Assembly (NCBI GenBank): GCA_900314605.1
Contig: OMVX01000033.1
Coordinates: forward strand, 1-34,563
Origin: an uncultured Methanobrevibacter sp.
GTDB lineage: Archaea; Methanobacteriota; Methanobacteria; Methanobacteriales; Methanobacteriaceae
Reading direction: 5' to 3'
DNA length: 34,563 bases
Shown here: piece after piece, positions 17,768-25,471 of the stretch
How the letters are laid out: each line of letters begins with the position of its first letter
Numbering within the stretch: the first letter of the stretch is position 1
Made by a program: the position numbers and the translations under genes
Notes under the pieces: model-generated
Databases searched by the model: none
Told to the model about the DNA's origin: nothing
What the model saw: only the letters and a program-made list of their open reading frames with translations

Positions 17768-19474
17768 ATGAGGAATATTATGATTGTGGATTGTAGGTCC
17801 ACGGGAAAAAATTTTATAGGAGATATTATTACACGAGGATATAATCCTGTTGTCTTGCATTTAAAGAATGCTGATACTGAAGCTGGGCATGAATGGGGGG
17901 AAAATATTCTAAAAGGATATGAAACTATTCCTTATGATTTCGATATGATTTATGAATCTGATACTTTTGAAGAAACTCTTGAACAAGTGAAAAAGTTTGA
18001 TCCACTTTTAATTCTTCCAGGTAATGAGAGAGGTGTTCGTTTAGCATCTAAATTAACTCATGAATTAGGTTTATTAGGTAATTCCATTGAAGATCTTGAT
18101 GCATTAACTTATAAAAATGAGATGCATAATCGATTAGCTCAAAATGGTATTCGTTCAATTAAAGGTAAAGTTGTCAATTCCATTGAGGATGCAATAGACT
18201 TTTATGATAGTGAAGGTTTAAAAGAAGTGGTTTTAAAACCTATTTATGGTGCAGGTTCCACAAGTGTTAGAATTTGTCTTAATAGGGATGAATTTTTAGA
18301 ATCAGCTAAATTTTTATTCAATAATTTAATGAATGAGTATGGGGAAGAACTATCTGAACTTTTAATTCAGGAGCGTATTAATGGTGTGGAATATATTGTA
18401 AATACTGTATCTCGTGAGGGTATTCCTTCTATTACTACTATATGGAAATATAATAAGGTCAAAACATCTTATGGAGCAAATGTTTATGATTCATGTGAAA
18501 CTGTTAATGAATTAAATATTGGTGAAGCTGAGCTAATTGAATATGTTTATAAAGTTTTAAAAGTATTAGGAGTTAAATATGGTCCGGTACATGGTGAATA
18601 TATGATTGATGATAAGGGGCCTGTTTTAATTGAAGTTAATTGTCGTCCTATGGGGCTTAATATGCCTGCTGAGTTTTTAGATAAAATTTCAGGTCAACAT
18701 GAAACTGATACTATTTTAGATGCTTATTTAAAACCTAAAATTTTTGATGAAAGATTAAAGAAAAAATATGGATTATATGCTTATGGAAATATCAAATCTT
18801 TCCGTGTTCCAAATGATATGTTTGCTAGTTCATCACCTATGGTTCTTATGTTTAATAAATTAAAAGCTTTTCATAGTACTTCATTAACGGAAATAAAATT
18901 TACTAAACGTTTTTATTCAAAAACTGTTGATATAGATACTTCTGGAGGGACTGTTTTTTTAGTTCATAAAAATAAATTTGAAGTTGATAAAACTTTAGAA
19001 TTTTTAAGAACTGTTGAGAATAATGCATTTTCACTAATTTTAAGTCATCATGATTTAACAGTTAATACATTCAAAGATGATGAAACTTATCTAAATGATA
19101 TTTACCCTATTATTAAGTGGTCATATGACTATACTACAAGTTGTTTGTTTATAACAGATCAATTTGTAGAGGATATAAACATTTTACAAATAGGTTTTAA
19201 TGAAATTGATGAGTTAAAGGGTAGTTTTGATTATATTATCTTAAATCTAAATAAAAGTTTATATAATAAAAGTGAGGTAGAAAAAGTAAATATATTATTA
19301 AACATCTTTTTAAAACTTAAAACAGGAGGTATGATTAATATTTCAAAAAATACTTATGAATTATTGGCTAGTGGAAGAAAGGGTGTTGAAGTTTTATTAA
19401 AACTTTTAGATTATAATATTGATGTTCCTCCTTATTATATTCAGCAGTTGATTATAGCTTCCAAAAAAATATAA
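17768..19474 (+). CDS. ATP-grasp ligase with uncharacterised C-terminal domain
   Basis: A 568-residue soluble protein. Residues 1-110 form a pre-ATP-grasp domain. Residues about 115-325 are the ATP-grasp core: VVLKPIYGAGSTSVRI at 154-169, LIQERINGVEYIVN at 199-212, and GPVHGEYMIDDKGPVLIEVN at 272-291 with the metal-binding Glu and Asn, then NCRPMG. Related enzymes join a carboxylate to an amine, often amino acids or peptides. Residues 455-568 resemble the end of a Rossmann-type methyltransferase (NILQIGF, FDYIILNL, LKTGGMINI), but have no clear SAM-binding glycine motif. GGATGAT provides the ribosome binding site. The substrate is unknown; the position 81 bases after cpgS may be a clue. Confidence 0.85.
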   Translation: MRNIMIVDCRSTGKNFIGDIITRGYNPVVLHLKNADTEAGHEWGENILKGYETIPYDFDMIYESDTFEETLEQVKKFDPLLILPGNERGVRLASKLTHELGLLGNSIEDLDALTYKNEMHNRLAQNGIRSIKGKVVNSIEDAIDFYDSEGLKEVVLKPIYGAGSTSVRICLNRDEFLESAKFLFNNLMNEYGEELSELLIQERINGVEYIVNTVSREGIPSITTIWKYNKVKTSYGANVYDSCETVNELNIGEAELIEYVYKVLKVLGVKYGPVHGEYMIDDKGPVLIEVNCRPMGLNMPAEFLDKISGQHETDTILDAYLKPKIFDERLKKKYGLYAYGNIKSFRVPNDMFASSSPMVLMFNKLKAFHSTSLTEIKFTKRFYSKTVDIDTSGGTVFLVHKNKFEVDKTLEFLRTVENNAFSLILSHHDLTVNTFKDDETYLNDIYPIIKWSYDYTTSCLFITDQFVEDINILQIGFNEIDELKGSFDYIILNLNKSLYNKSEVEKVNILLNIFLKLKTGGMINISKNTYELLASGRKGVEVLLKLLDYNIDVPPYYIQQLIIASKKI

Positions 19475-19567
19475 TCCTACTATTTTACAATTTTGGTATC
19501 TGATTTTATTCTATTATTGATTATAATAATATTTAAAATACAGATTGGGAAATATTGTATCATTTAT

Positions 19568-20389
19568 TTAATTACTTTTATTATATGTTTTAAATAGAAT
19601 ATTGAATAATTGATCTATTTCTTCTTCTAAGGATGTATCTAAATATTCAACTCCTTTTTCAGTAATTCCTCCTGGAGTACATACAGAATCTATCATAGCA
19701 TCACAGCTTTCATTATTTAATTTATCTACAGATAAATTTTCACTTGTACCTATTAATGTTTTAAGGATTAAATATTTAGATTCACTATAATCTAGAGAAG
19801 AATTTTCTACCGTATATTCTGCTAATTTTTTAACTATTAAACTAATAAAAGCAGGAGCACAACTTGTTAGTATTGTAGCTATTTCTATATCTTTTTCACT
19901 TGGAAGAATTTTAACATATGTAAATTCATTAAATAAGGTTTCTATACTTGTTGAGTTTAAAAAATTAACATTATCATTATGTACAATTAGACTAATTCCT
20001 TTTTGAGGATTTTCTCTTTGTTGAAATCTTGATGCTAATGATGGAATAATTACTGTAACAGGTCCATCAAACACTTCTTTAATATCATCAAAACTTATAC
20101 CTGCACATGTGTGTATAATATGAGTATTGTCAATGTCATCTTTAATCTCTCTTAATACATCAAGTAAATCATCACTTTCAACAGAAATTATTATTTTATC
20201 TGCAGATTGTGCAAGTTCTTTATTATTATCTGTTATTGTTATTTGCGGAAAATCTTCTTTTATTTTATTTAATTTTTTTATGTTTCTATTAGATATTATA
20301 ATCTCATCCGGATTTATTAGATTAAGTTTTAATAAATTTTCACTTATCATTTGACCTATTCTTCCATATCCTATTATTCCAAGTTTCAT
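19568..20389 (-). CDS. Pyrroline-5-carboxylate reductase-like NAD(P)-dependent oxidoreductase
   Basis: A 273-residue protein with an N-terminal dinucleotide fold (LGIIGYGRIGQMISENLL), the middle strand ADKIIISVESDDLLDVL and HTCAGISFDDIK. The C-terminal helical dimer domain carries SVCTPGGITEKGVEYLD, the ProC-type substrate loop, with an Ala-rich segment ATILTSCAPAFISLI before it. True ProC makes proline from pyrroline-5-carboxylate. The divergence here leaves open a different imine or F420-dependent substrate, so no symbol is given. GTGATAAT precedes the ATG. It is the second gene of a pair with UPF0280, 32 bases apart. Confidence 0.8.
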   Translation of the reverse strand: MKLGIIGYGRIGQMISENLLKLNLINPDEIIISNRNIKKLNKIKEDFPQITITDNNKELAQSADKIIISVESDDLLDVLREIKDDIDNTHIIHTCAGISFDDIKEVFDGPVTVIIPSLASRFQQRENPQKGISLIVHNDNVNFLNSTSIETLFNEFTYVKILPSEKDIEIATILTSCAPAFISLIVKKLAEYTVENSSLDYSESKYLILKTLIGTSENLSVDKLNNESCDAMIDSVCTPGGITEKGVEYLDTSLEEEIDQLFNILFKTYNKSN

Positions 20390-20421
20390 ATTATCACTGT
20401 TAATAATATTATTATAGTATT

Positions 20422-21135
20422 TTAATAATCTATATCAAAGTCTTCTGTTGTAACAATTTCAGGTATTTTCCCAATAGTTCCAACTAATCCTCCCACTGTT
20501 ATAAGGCCACCATCAAAATATTCCTTATATTTTTCAGCAGATTCTAGTCCATTCATCATACTTTCTTCATCACTTTCTCCATTTACATCATTTGCTATTC
20601 TTGTTGCAAGTCCATCACATATACTTGCTTCAGGCCCTATAATTGTAACTGATTCTGAGTTTCCAAAACTTATGGAGTGACCTATTTTTGAGGAGGAGGT
20701 ACATATTCCAAGAGGTTTACTTCGAGGTTTTAATTTGAATCCAATGTTTTTAATTGTATTGGAGTATATGCCACAAACTAACTTTTTATTATTAATTATG
20801 GCTATGTCACCTCCGTTTTCAATGGAACTTAATTTGGATCCTTTCATTATTAATTGATTTAAACACATCTGTGATATTGTACCTGCTACACATGCCATAG
20901 GTCCAACATTTCCAATCTTACTTGATTTATCCATTATTCTAACAATTTCACTAGTGTTTACTCTTTTGTTTAATGGTTCAAGTGAACTTAGAAATTCTGG
21001 GTCTTCATAAATATATTTTTTCAAATCAAAACGTATTTTTTTAATATATTCCTCTAGATTCGGATATAAAATGTCAGAAATGAGGCGAATATGAGTCTCT
21101 TCAATATCAATGTGTTTTATTTTGTTTTTATACAT
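20422..21135 (-). CDS. UPF0280 family protein (ApbE-like superfamily)
   Basis: A 237-residue protein common in methanogens. Recognisable blocks are KIGNVGPMACVAGTISQ, SIENGGDIAIINNKK, GICTSSSKIGHSISFGNS and ADA-like ASICDGLATRIANDV. The family is distantly related to ApbE flavin transferases, but lacks a demonstrated activity as far as I know. The ATG at 21135 has only a weak upstream match (TTGATT). It is transcribed away from comA, with 228 bases shared between the two starts, and leads a two-gene unit with the ProC-like reductase. Confidence 0.85.
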   Translation of the reverse strand: MYKNKIKHIDIEETHIRLISDILYPNLEEYIKKIRFDLKKYIYEDPEFLSSLEPLNKRVNTSEIVRIMDKSSKIGNVGPMACVAGTISQMCLNQLIMKGSKLSSIENGGDIAIINNKKLVCGIYSNTIKNIGFKLKPRSKPLGICTSSSKIGHSISFGNSESVTIIGPEASICDGLATRIANDVNGESDEESMMNGLESAEKYKEYFDGGLITVGGLVGTIGKIPEIVTTEDFDIDY

Positions 21136-21363
21136 TTAAATCAATTTTTTTTAAAATTATTTATAATATGTTAAACTATATAATATCATTATAAATTTTA
21201 TTAGTATTTTATCAAAATTTTTAATATTGTTTAAAAAACTTATTAAATAAAATTTATTAATTATATATATTATAATAATTTTTATATTTAATTTTTATAA
21301 AAGAATATGATTTTAAACATTTAAAATATTGAATTTAATTAATTAAATAAAAAGATGATTTAT
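21136..21363. promoter_or_regulatory. Divergent promoter region of UPF0280 and comA
   Basis: The 228 bases between the opposed starts are nearly all A and T with several TATA-like stretches, such as AATTATATATATTATAATAA near 21259-21278. Both promoters must lie here, but they cannot be separated by eye. No operator-like palindrome stands out. Confidence 0.45.
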
Positions 21364-22140
21364 ATGAAAGGATTTGAATTTCTTATTAAAGAACGTGAAA
21401 ACAAACCTAGAGATATAGGTATGACAATGGTTTTAGATAAGGGTTTAGGATATGAAAGTGCTAAATCCTTAATGGAAATTTCAGCAGATTATGTTGACTA
21501 TTTAAAATTTGGCTGGGGAACTAGTGTTATTCAGGATGAAAATATTATCAAAGCGAAAGTTGAAATGTATAAAGATTTTCAAATTATTCCCTATACTGGA
21601 GGAACCCTTTTTGAACTTGCATATATGAATAATAATGTAGATTTGTTTTTTAAAAGAGCAAATGAATTAGGTTTTGAGGCAATTGAAATATCAAATGGAT
21701 CTACTGATTTAAGCTATGCTGATAAAATTGAATATATTAAACAGGCAAAAGATTTAGGTTTCCATGTTTTATCTGAGGTAGGTAAGAAGAACCCTGCTCT
21801 TGATAAGGATATTGGTCTTGAAGAGCGTGTTAAATATATGAATGAAGAATTAAAAGCAGGTTCATCTAAGGTAATTGTTGAGGCAAGAGAAGGAGGAAAA
21901 AATATAGGTATTTTTGATAAATCAGGTAATGCTAAAGCTGATGAAGTCGATTATATTTTAGATAATATTTCTGATAAAAATAAAATAATTTGGGAAGCTC
22001 CGCAAAAGGATCAACAAGTATACTTTGTTTTAAACTTAGGTTCAGATGTTAGTTTAGGAAATATTTCAACTGAGGATATTATATCTCTTGAAACCATTCG
22101 TCAGGGTCTTAGGGGAGATACATTAGGAAAATTAGATTAA
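21364..22140 (+). CDS. comA: Phosphosulfolactate synthase (ComA)
   Basis: The enzyme adds sulfite to phosphoenolpyruvate to give (R)-phosphosulfolactate, the first step of coenzyme M synthesis in this group. The 258-residue TIM-barrel protein shows the family blocks DYLKFGWGTSVI, IPYTGGTLFELAY, GFEAIEISNGS, HVLSEVGKKNP, SKVIVEAREGGKNIGIFD and IIWEAPQKDQQ. I chose the ATG at 21364 because AAGATGATTT lies just before it; the in-frame ATG at 21355 falls inside that binding site. The downstream marker-16 and Hdr-like genes run in the same direction, and comDE lies 7 kb away in the opposite direction. Confidence 0.95.
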   Translation: MKGFEFLIKERENKPRDIGMTMVLDKGLGYESAKSLMEISADYVDYLKFGWGTSVIQDENIIKAKVEMYKDFQIIPYTGGTLFELAYMNNNVDLFFKRANELGFEAIEISNGSTDLSYADKIEYIKQAKDLGFHVLSEVGKKNPALDKDIGLEERVKYMNEELKAGSSKVIVEAREGGKNIGIFDKSGNAKADEVDYILDNISDKNKIIWEAPQKDQQVYFVLNLGSDVSLGNISTEDIISLETIRQGLRGDTLGKLD

Positions 22141-22334
22141 AAAGATATTTATATAATAGTAACTTAAATAGTATATAAAAAATATAACAATTGATATATT
22201 TTTATAAAATTTTTTAAACGTTTTATATGTTTTTTATAAAATTTTATAGGAATTCTCAAAATCTATAAAACTACAATTTATATTTTCAATTTTTCTACTA
22301 TTATATATAAAATAAATTTATAGGGGATGTTTTT

Positions 22335-23606
22335 TTGTCTCGAACTATTGAAGAAATAAATCAGAAAATTCAAGAGGGTGATGTCCAGGTTTACTCTGCT
22401 CTTGATTTTAAACAAGCAATTAAAAATAATGAGACTATTCCTTTTGAAGAAGTTGATATAGTTACATGTGGTACTTGTGGAGTTATGAGTGGAACTAGTG
22501 CAATTTTTAATATTATTGTTGATGAACCAGGTTCCTTTAAAAAAGCAAAAAAAGTATTTTTAAACGGTATTGAAGCTCAAGTAGGTCCATGTCCTAATGA
22601 ATGGTTAGGTTCTATAGATTGTATCTTAAATGGTACAGCACATAGTAAGAATATAGAAGGATATGGCGGAGGATTTTTAATACATGACCTTTTAAAAGGT
22701 AGAGAAATTGATATTGAAGTAGAAGATATTGATGGTAAAATCATTAAATCAAAAACTACATTGGATGAGATTGTTACAGCTCAAATGATAGGTACCCGTA
22801 ATGCCTTTAAAAATTATACTGCATTTGTTAATCCGGGAGATAATCCTGTAAGTTCTATTTTTTATGCAAAAGAAATGGAAACAGGTTTTGATAAAATTTC
22901 ATTTTCTGGTTGTGGTGATATAAATCCACTTCAAAACGATCCTAATAGAATTGTTATTGATCAGGGAGCGAAAATTTTATTAAATGGTGCAGAAGGATTA
23001 GTTTTAGGACAAGGTACAAGGTCTTCTAATGAAAAACCAAATCTTATGCTTTCAGCAAATATTAAAGAAATGGATTCTCATTATGTTGGAGGATATAAAA
23101 CAGGTTTAGGTCCTGAAATATTTGATTCAGTAGCTATACCTATACCAGTACTAAATGAAGAAATTTATAATAATTTACTTATATTAAATGAAGATATTCC
23201 AATTCCAGTATCAGATATTCATGGTAGACATTTGCCTATATCTCAAACAGATTATGCTAAATTGTGGGATAATCATAGTAAAAGACCAAAATATGATGAG
23301 GAGAAATGTATAGCATGTGTAGAGTGTTTTGCTGAAAAATATTGTCCAACAAATGCTATCAAACACATGATTAAAAATAATAAAATAAACATTGAGTTTA
23401 ACTCAAGTGAATGTTTCGGTTGCGGTGTATGTGCAGAATATTGTGTAGGTAATGTATTTATTATGAATACAGGTTCTTTAACTATTAATCATGAAAACAC
23501 AAAGCATAACTTAAAGATTACCTCACGTCAATCTGATAAGGTCCGTGCATCTGATATAATCAATGAATTAAATGATAAAATTTTAAGTGGAGATTTTAAA
23601 CTTTAA
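22335..23606 (+). CDS. Methanogenesis marker 16 protein: DUF39 (homocysteine-biosynthesis-like) plus two 4Fe-4S clusters
   Basis: A 423-residue protein with a TTG start at 22335, fixed by AGGGGATG a few bases upstream. Residues 1-310 are a DUF39/COG1900 domain with conserved cysteines C45 and C48 (VTCGTCGVMSG), C86 (QVGPCPNEW), C96 and C193. Residues 320-378 hold two ferredoxin clusters: C325, C328, C331, C337 and C360, C363, C366, C370. Related DUF39 proteins carry out reductive thiolation of aspartate semialdehyde to homocysteine, so a sulfur-insertion reaction is a reasonable inference. Placement between comA and an Hdr-like complex suggests coenzyme M as the product, but this is not shown by sequence. 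Confidence 0.85.
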   Translation: MSRTIEEINQKIQEGDVQVYSALDFKQAIKNNETIPFEEVDIVTCGTCGVMSGTSAIFNIIVDEPGSFKKAKKVFLNGIEAQVGPCPNEWLGSIDCILNGTAHSKNIEGYGGGFLIHDLLKGREIDIEVEDIDGKIIKSKTTLDEIVTAQMIGTRNAFKNYTAFVNPGDNPVSSIFYAKEMETGFDKISFSGCGDINPLQNDPNRIVIDQGAKILLNGAEGLVLGQGTRSSNEKPNLMLSANIKEMDSHYVGGYKTGLGPEIFDSVAIPIPVLNEEIYNNLLILNEDIPIPVSDIHGRHLPISQTDYAKLWDNHSKRPKYDEEKCIACVECFAEKYCPTNAIKHMIKNNKINIEFNSSECFGCGVCAEYCVGNVFIMNTGSLTINHENTKHNLKITSRQSDKVRASDIINELNDKILSGDFKL

Positions 23607-23731
23607 GTTTTAAACTTTACTGTGATGATTGGTTTTAGTATAAATAATATAATTTTTTATGTTTTAAAATATAATTTATATTAAATCAATTTTAAAAAAT
23701 TATAATTAAATTAATAATTAGGGGTTTAATT

Positions 23732-24328
23732 ATGGATGAAAAATTTGAGCATGGTTCATTAGATCTTGCTCATTTTATAATGAATGATATTAAATTCGCT
23801 CAAGGAGAAAATCTTCTTAAATGTGTTCAATGCGGAATGTGTACCTCAGCTTGTCCTGGAGCACAGCACTCTGATTATAATCCTCGTGACATGATAGAAT
23901 ACATTTTGGAAGGAGATAATTCCATTATTGAAAGTGAAGATATATGGAATTGTTTTTATTGTTATACCTGTCATAGTATTTGTCCTGTTGGTAATAGTCC
24001 ATGTCAGGCTAATCAAGTATTAAAACAAATTGCAATAGATGAAGGTATTGCAGATGAACATTTAAGACCATTTTTAGGATTTGGAGATAGTTTTTTAAAT
24101 CATGGAATGGGTGGAATTCCTCAAAACTTTTTTAAAGAGATGAGAGAAGATATTGGTGAAGATTGGTGGGAATTTAAAAATCATCTTGATGATGTTAGAA
24201 CACAATTAGGTTTAGGTCCAGTTTATCCAGATGATGATTCTATAGAGGAAATTTCGACCATTTTGGTAAAATGTGGTTTTAAAGATAGAGTAGAGAAGAT
24301 ACGAGAAATTAAAGACTATGAGAAATAG
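23732..24328 (+). CDS. hdrC: Heterodisulfide reductase subunit C-like protein
   Basis: A 198-residue soluble iron-sulfur protein. Two complete 4Fe-4S motifs are present: C31, C34, C37, C41 (CVQCGMCTSACP) and C74, C77, C80, C84 (CFYCYTCHSICP). HdrC passes electrons from HdrA to the noncubane clusters of HdrB. The acidic C-terminal third is slightly longer than in classical HdrC. AGGGGT precedes the ATG. hdrB follows after 23 bases, so translation is probably coupled in one mRNA. Since the partner subunits here are unusual, this may be a paralogue rather than the main methanogenic Hdr; the symbol gives family only. Confidence 0.88.
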   Translation: MDEKFEHGSLDLAHFIMNDIKFAQGENLLKCVQCGMCTSACPGAQHSDYNPRDMIEYILEGDNSIIESEDIWNCFYCYTCHSICPVGNSPCQANQVLKQIAIDEGIADEHLRPFLGFGDSFLNHGMGGIPQNFFKEMREDIGEDWWEFKNHLDDVRTQLGLGPVYPDDDSIEEISTILVKCGFKDRVEKIREIKDYEK

Positions 24329-24351
24329 AAATTTAATGTGTAGGTTAAATT

Positions 24352-25407
24352 ATGAAACAAATTCCAGATAAAAACATTTTACTTTTTAAAAGTTGTCTTG
24401 TAAGTATAGAATATCCAGGAGTTGAATCCTCTACTACTTTTGTATTTGATAAAATTGGGGTAGATTATTTTGTAAGTAGAGAGCAAACATGTTGTACGGG
24501 TTTAGGTCATTACTCTGATGTTTTTGATCAGTTTACAACAACTGTTAATGGTGCAAGACATTTTGCACTTTCACACAAATTGAATAGGCCTAATTTTGCC
24601 ATGATGTGTGCAACCTGTTATGCAATTAATAAACGTGTTGCTAATTTATTAAATGAAAATGATGAATTAAGAGATTCTGTAAATGATGTTTTTGATGATT
24701 GTGGCTTTGAATGGATGAAATATGAAAAGGATGATATTACCTCTCGTGAAAATATTTTCCATGTCATAGATATATTCTACAGTAAAAGAAAGGAAATTGC
24801 CGAAAATATTAAATATGATTTTTCTGATTTTAAAATAGCAACTCATCATGGTTGTCATTATTGTAAGGCACATTATCATGATACTATTGAAGGAGTTAGA
24901 AATCCACATATTATAGACGATGTTGTTAATGCATGTGGTGTTGAAACTGTTGGTTGGTATGATTTTAAGAGGGCTACTTGTGGAAATGGTTTTTCACAAA
25001 GATTTGTACATAAAGATTTGTCTATGGATGCAACAAATGATAAATTCAAATCTCTTAAAGATAAAAATACAGAAATTTTAATACACTTATGCCCTAACTG
25101 TCATATTCAATTTGACAGATATCAGCCTTATATGGAGAAACATTATGGTGAAAAATTAGATATAATAAATTTAAATATTGCACAATTTTTAGCTATTGCA
25201 ATGGGTGCTGATCCATATAATGTAGTAGGTATACAAACACATACTGTTCCTGTTGAACCCCTTTTTGATAGATTAAAACTATTATCTGATGAGGATAAGA
25301 AAATGATTATAGAAAATGTTTCTCGTAAAGTAGATTTAGATAATTCTGCTGATTTTAATATGGAAGCAGATACAATTAAAGTAGATTTTAAAAAGGGGGC
25401 TAAATAA
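24352..25407 (+). CDS. hdrB: Heterodisulfide reductase subunit B-like protein with altered second CCG motif
   Basis: A 351-residue protein, about 50 longer than classical HdrB. The first CCG domain is intact: C15, C47-C48 (TCCTG), C86 and C89 (MCATCY). The second has C168 (HHGCHYC), C210, C247 and C250 (CPNCH), but the first Cys of the CC pair is Thr209 (ATCGNG), and an extra Cys171 appears. In HdrB, each CCG motif holds a noncubane 4Fe-4S cluster where the CoM-S-S-CoB disulfide is cleaved. Loss of one ligand argues for different chemistry or a different cluster. A polar extension of 60 residues ends the protein. Ribosome binding site AGGTTA. Confidence 0.87.
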   Translation: MKQIPDKNILLFKSCLVSIEYPGVESSTTFVFDKIGVDYFVSREQTCCTGLGHYSDVFDQFTTTVNGARHFALSHKLNRPNFAMMCATCYAINKRVANLLNENDELRDSVNDVFDDCGFEWMKYEKDDITSRENIFHVIDIFYSKRKEIAENIKYDFSDFKIATHHGCHYCKAHYHDTIEGVRNPHIIDDVVNACGVETVGWYDFKRATCGNGFSQRFVHKDLSMDATNDKFKSLKDKNTEILIHLCPNCHIQFDRYQPYMEKHYGEKLDIINLNIAQFLAIAMGADPYNVVGIQTHTVPVEPLFDRLKLLSDEDKKMIIENVSRKVDLDNSADFNMEADTIKVDFKKGAK

Positions 25408-25471
25408 TGTTAATAAAAAGCCTAATTTTTAAATCAATAATTTTATTCAACTTATTTTTAGTGGTGATTTA

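Noticed and set aside
22199-22246. Direct repeats of TTTTTATAAAATTTT before the marker-16 gene
   Set aside because: Two near-palindromic AT-only copies are likely by chance at this composition, and no further copies were seen at the related genes.
24352-25407. Frameshift or sequencing error to explain the missing HdrB cysteine
   Set aside because: The frame is continuous and similarity continues on both sides of T209; only a substitution is needed.
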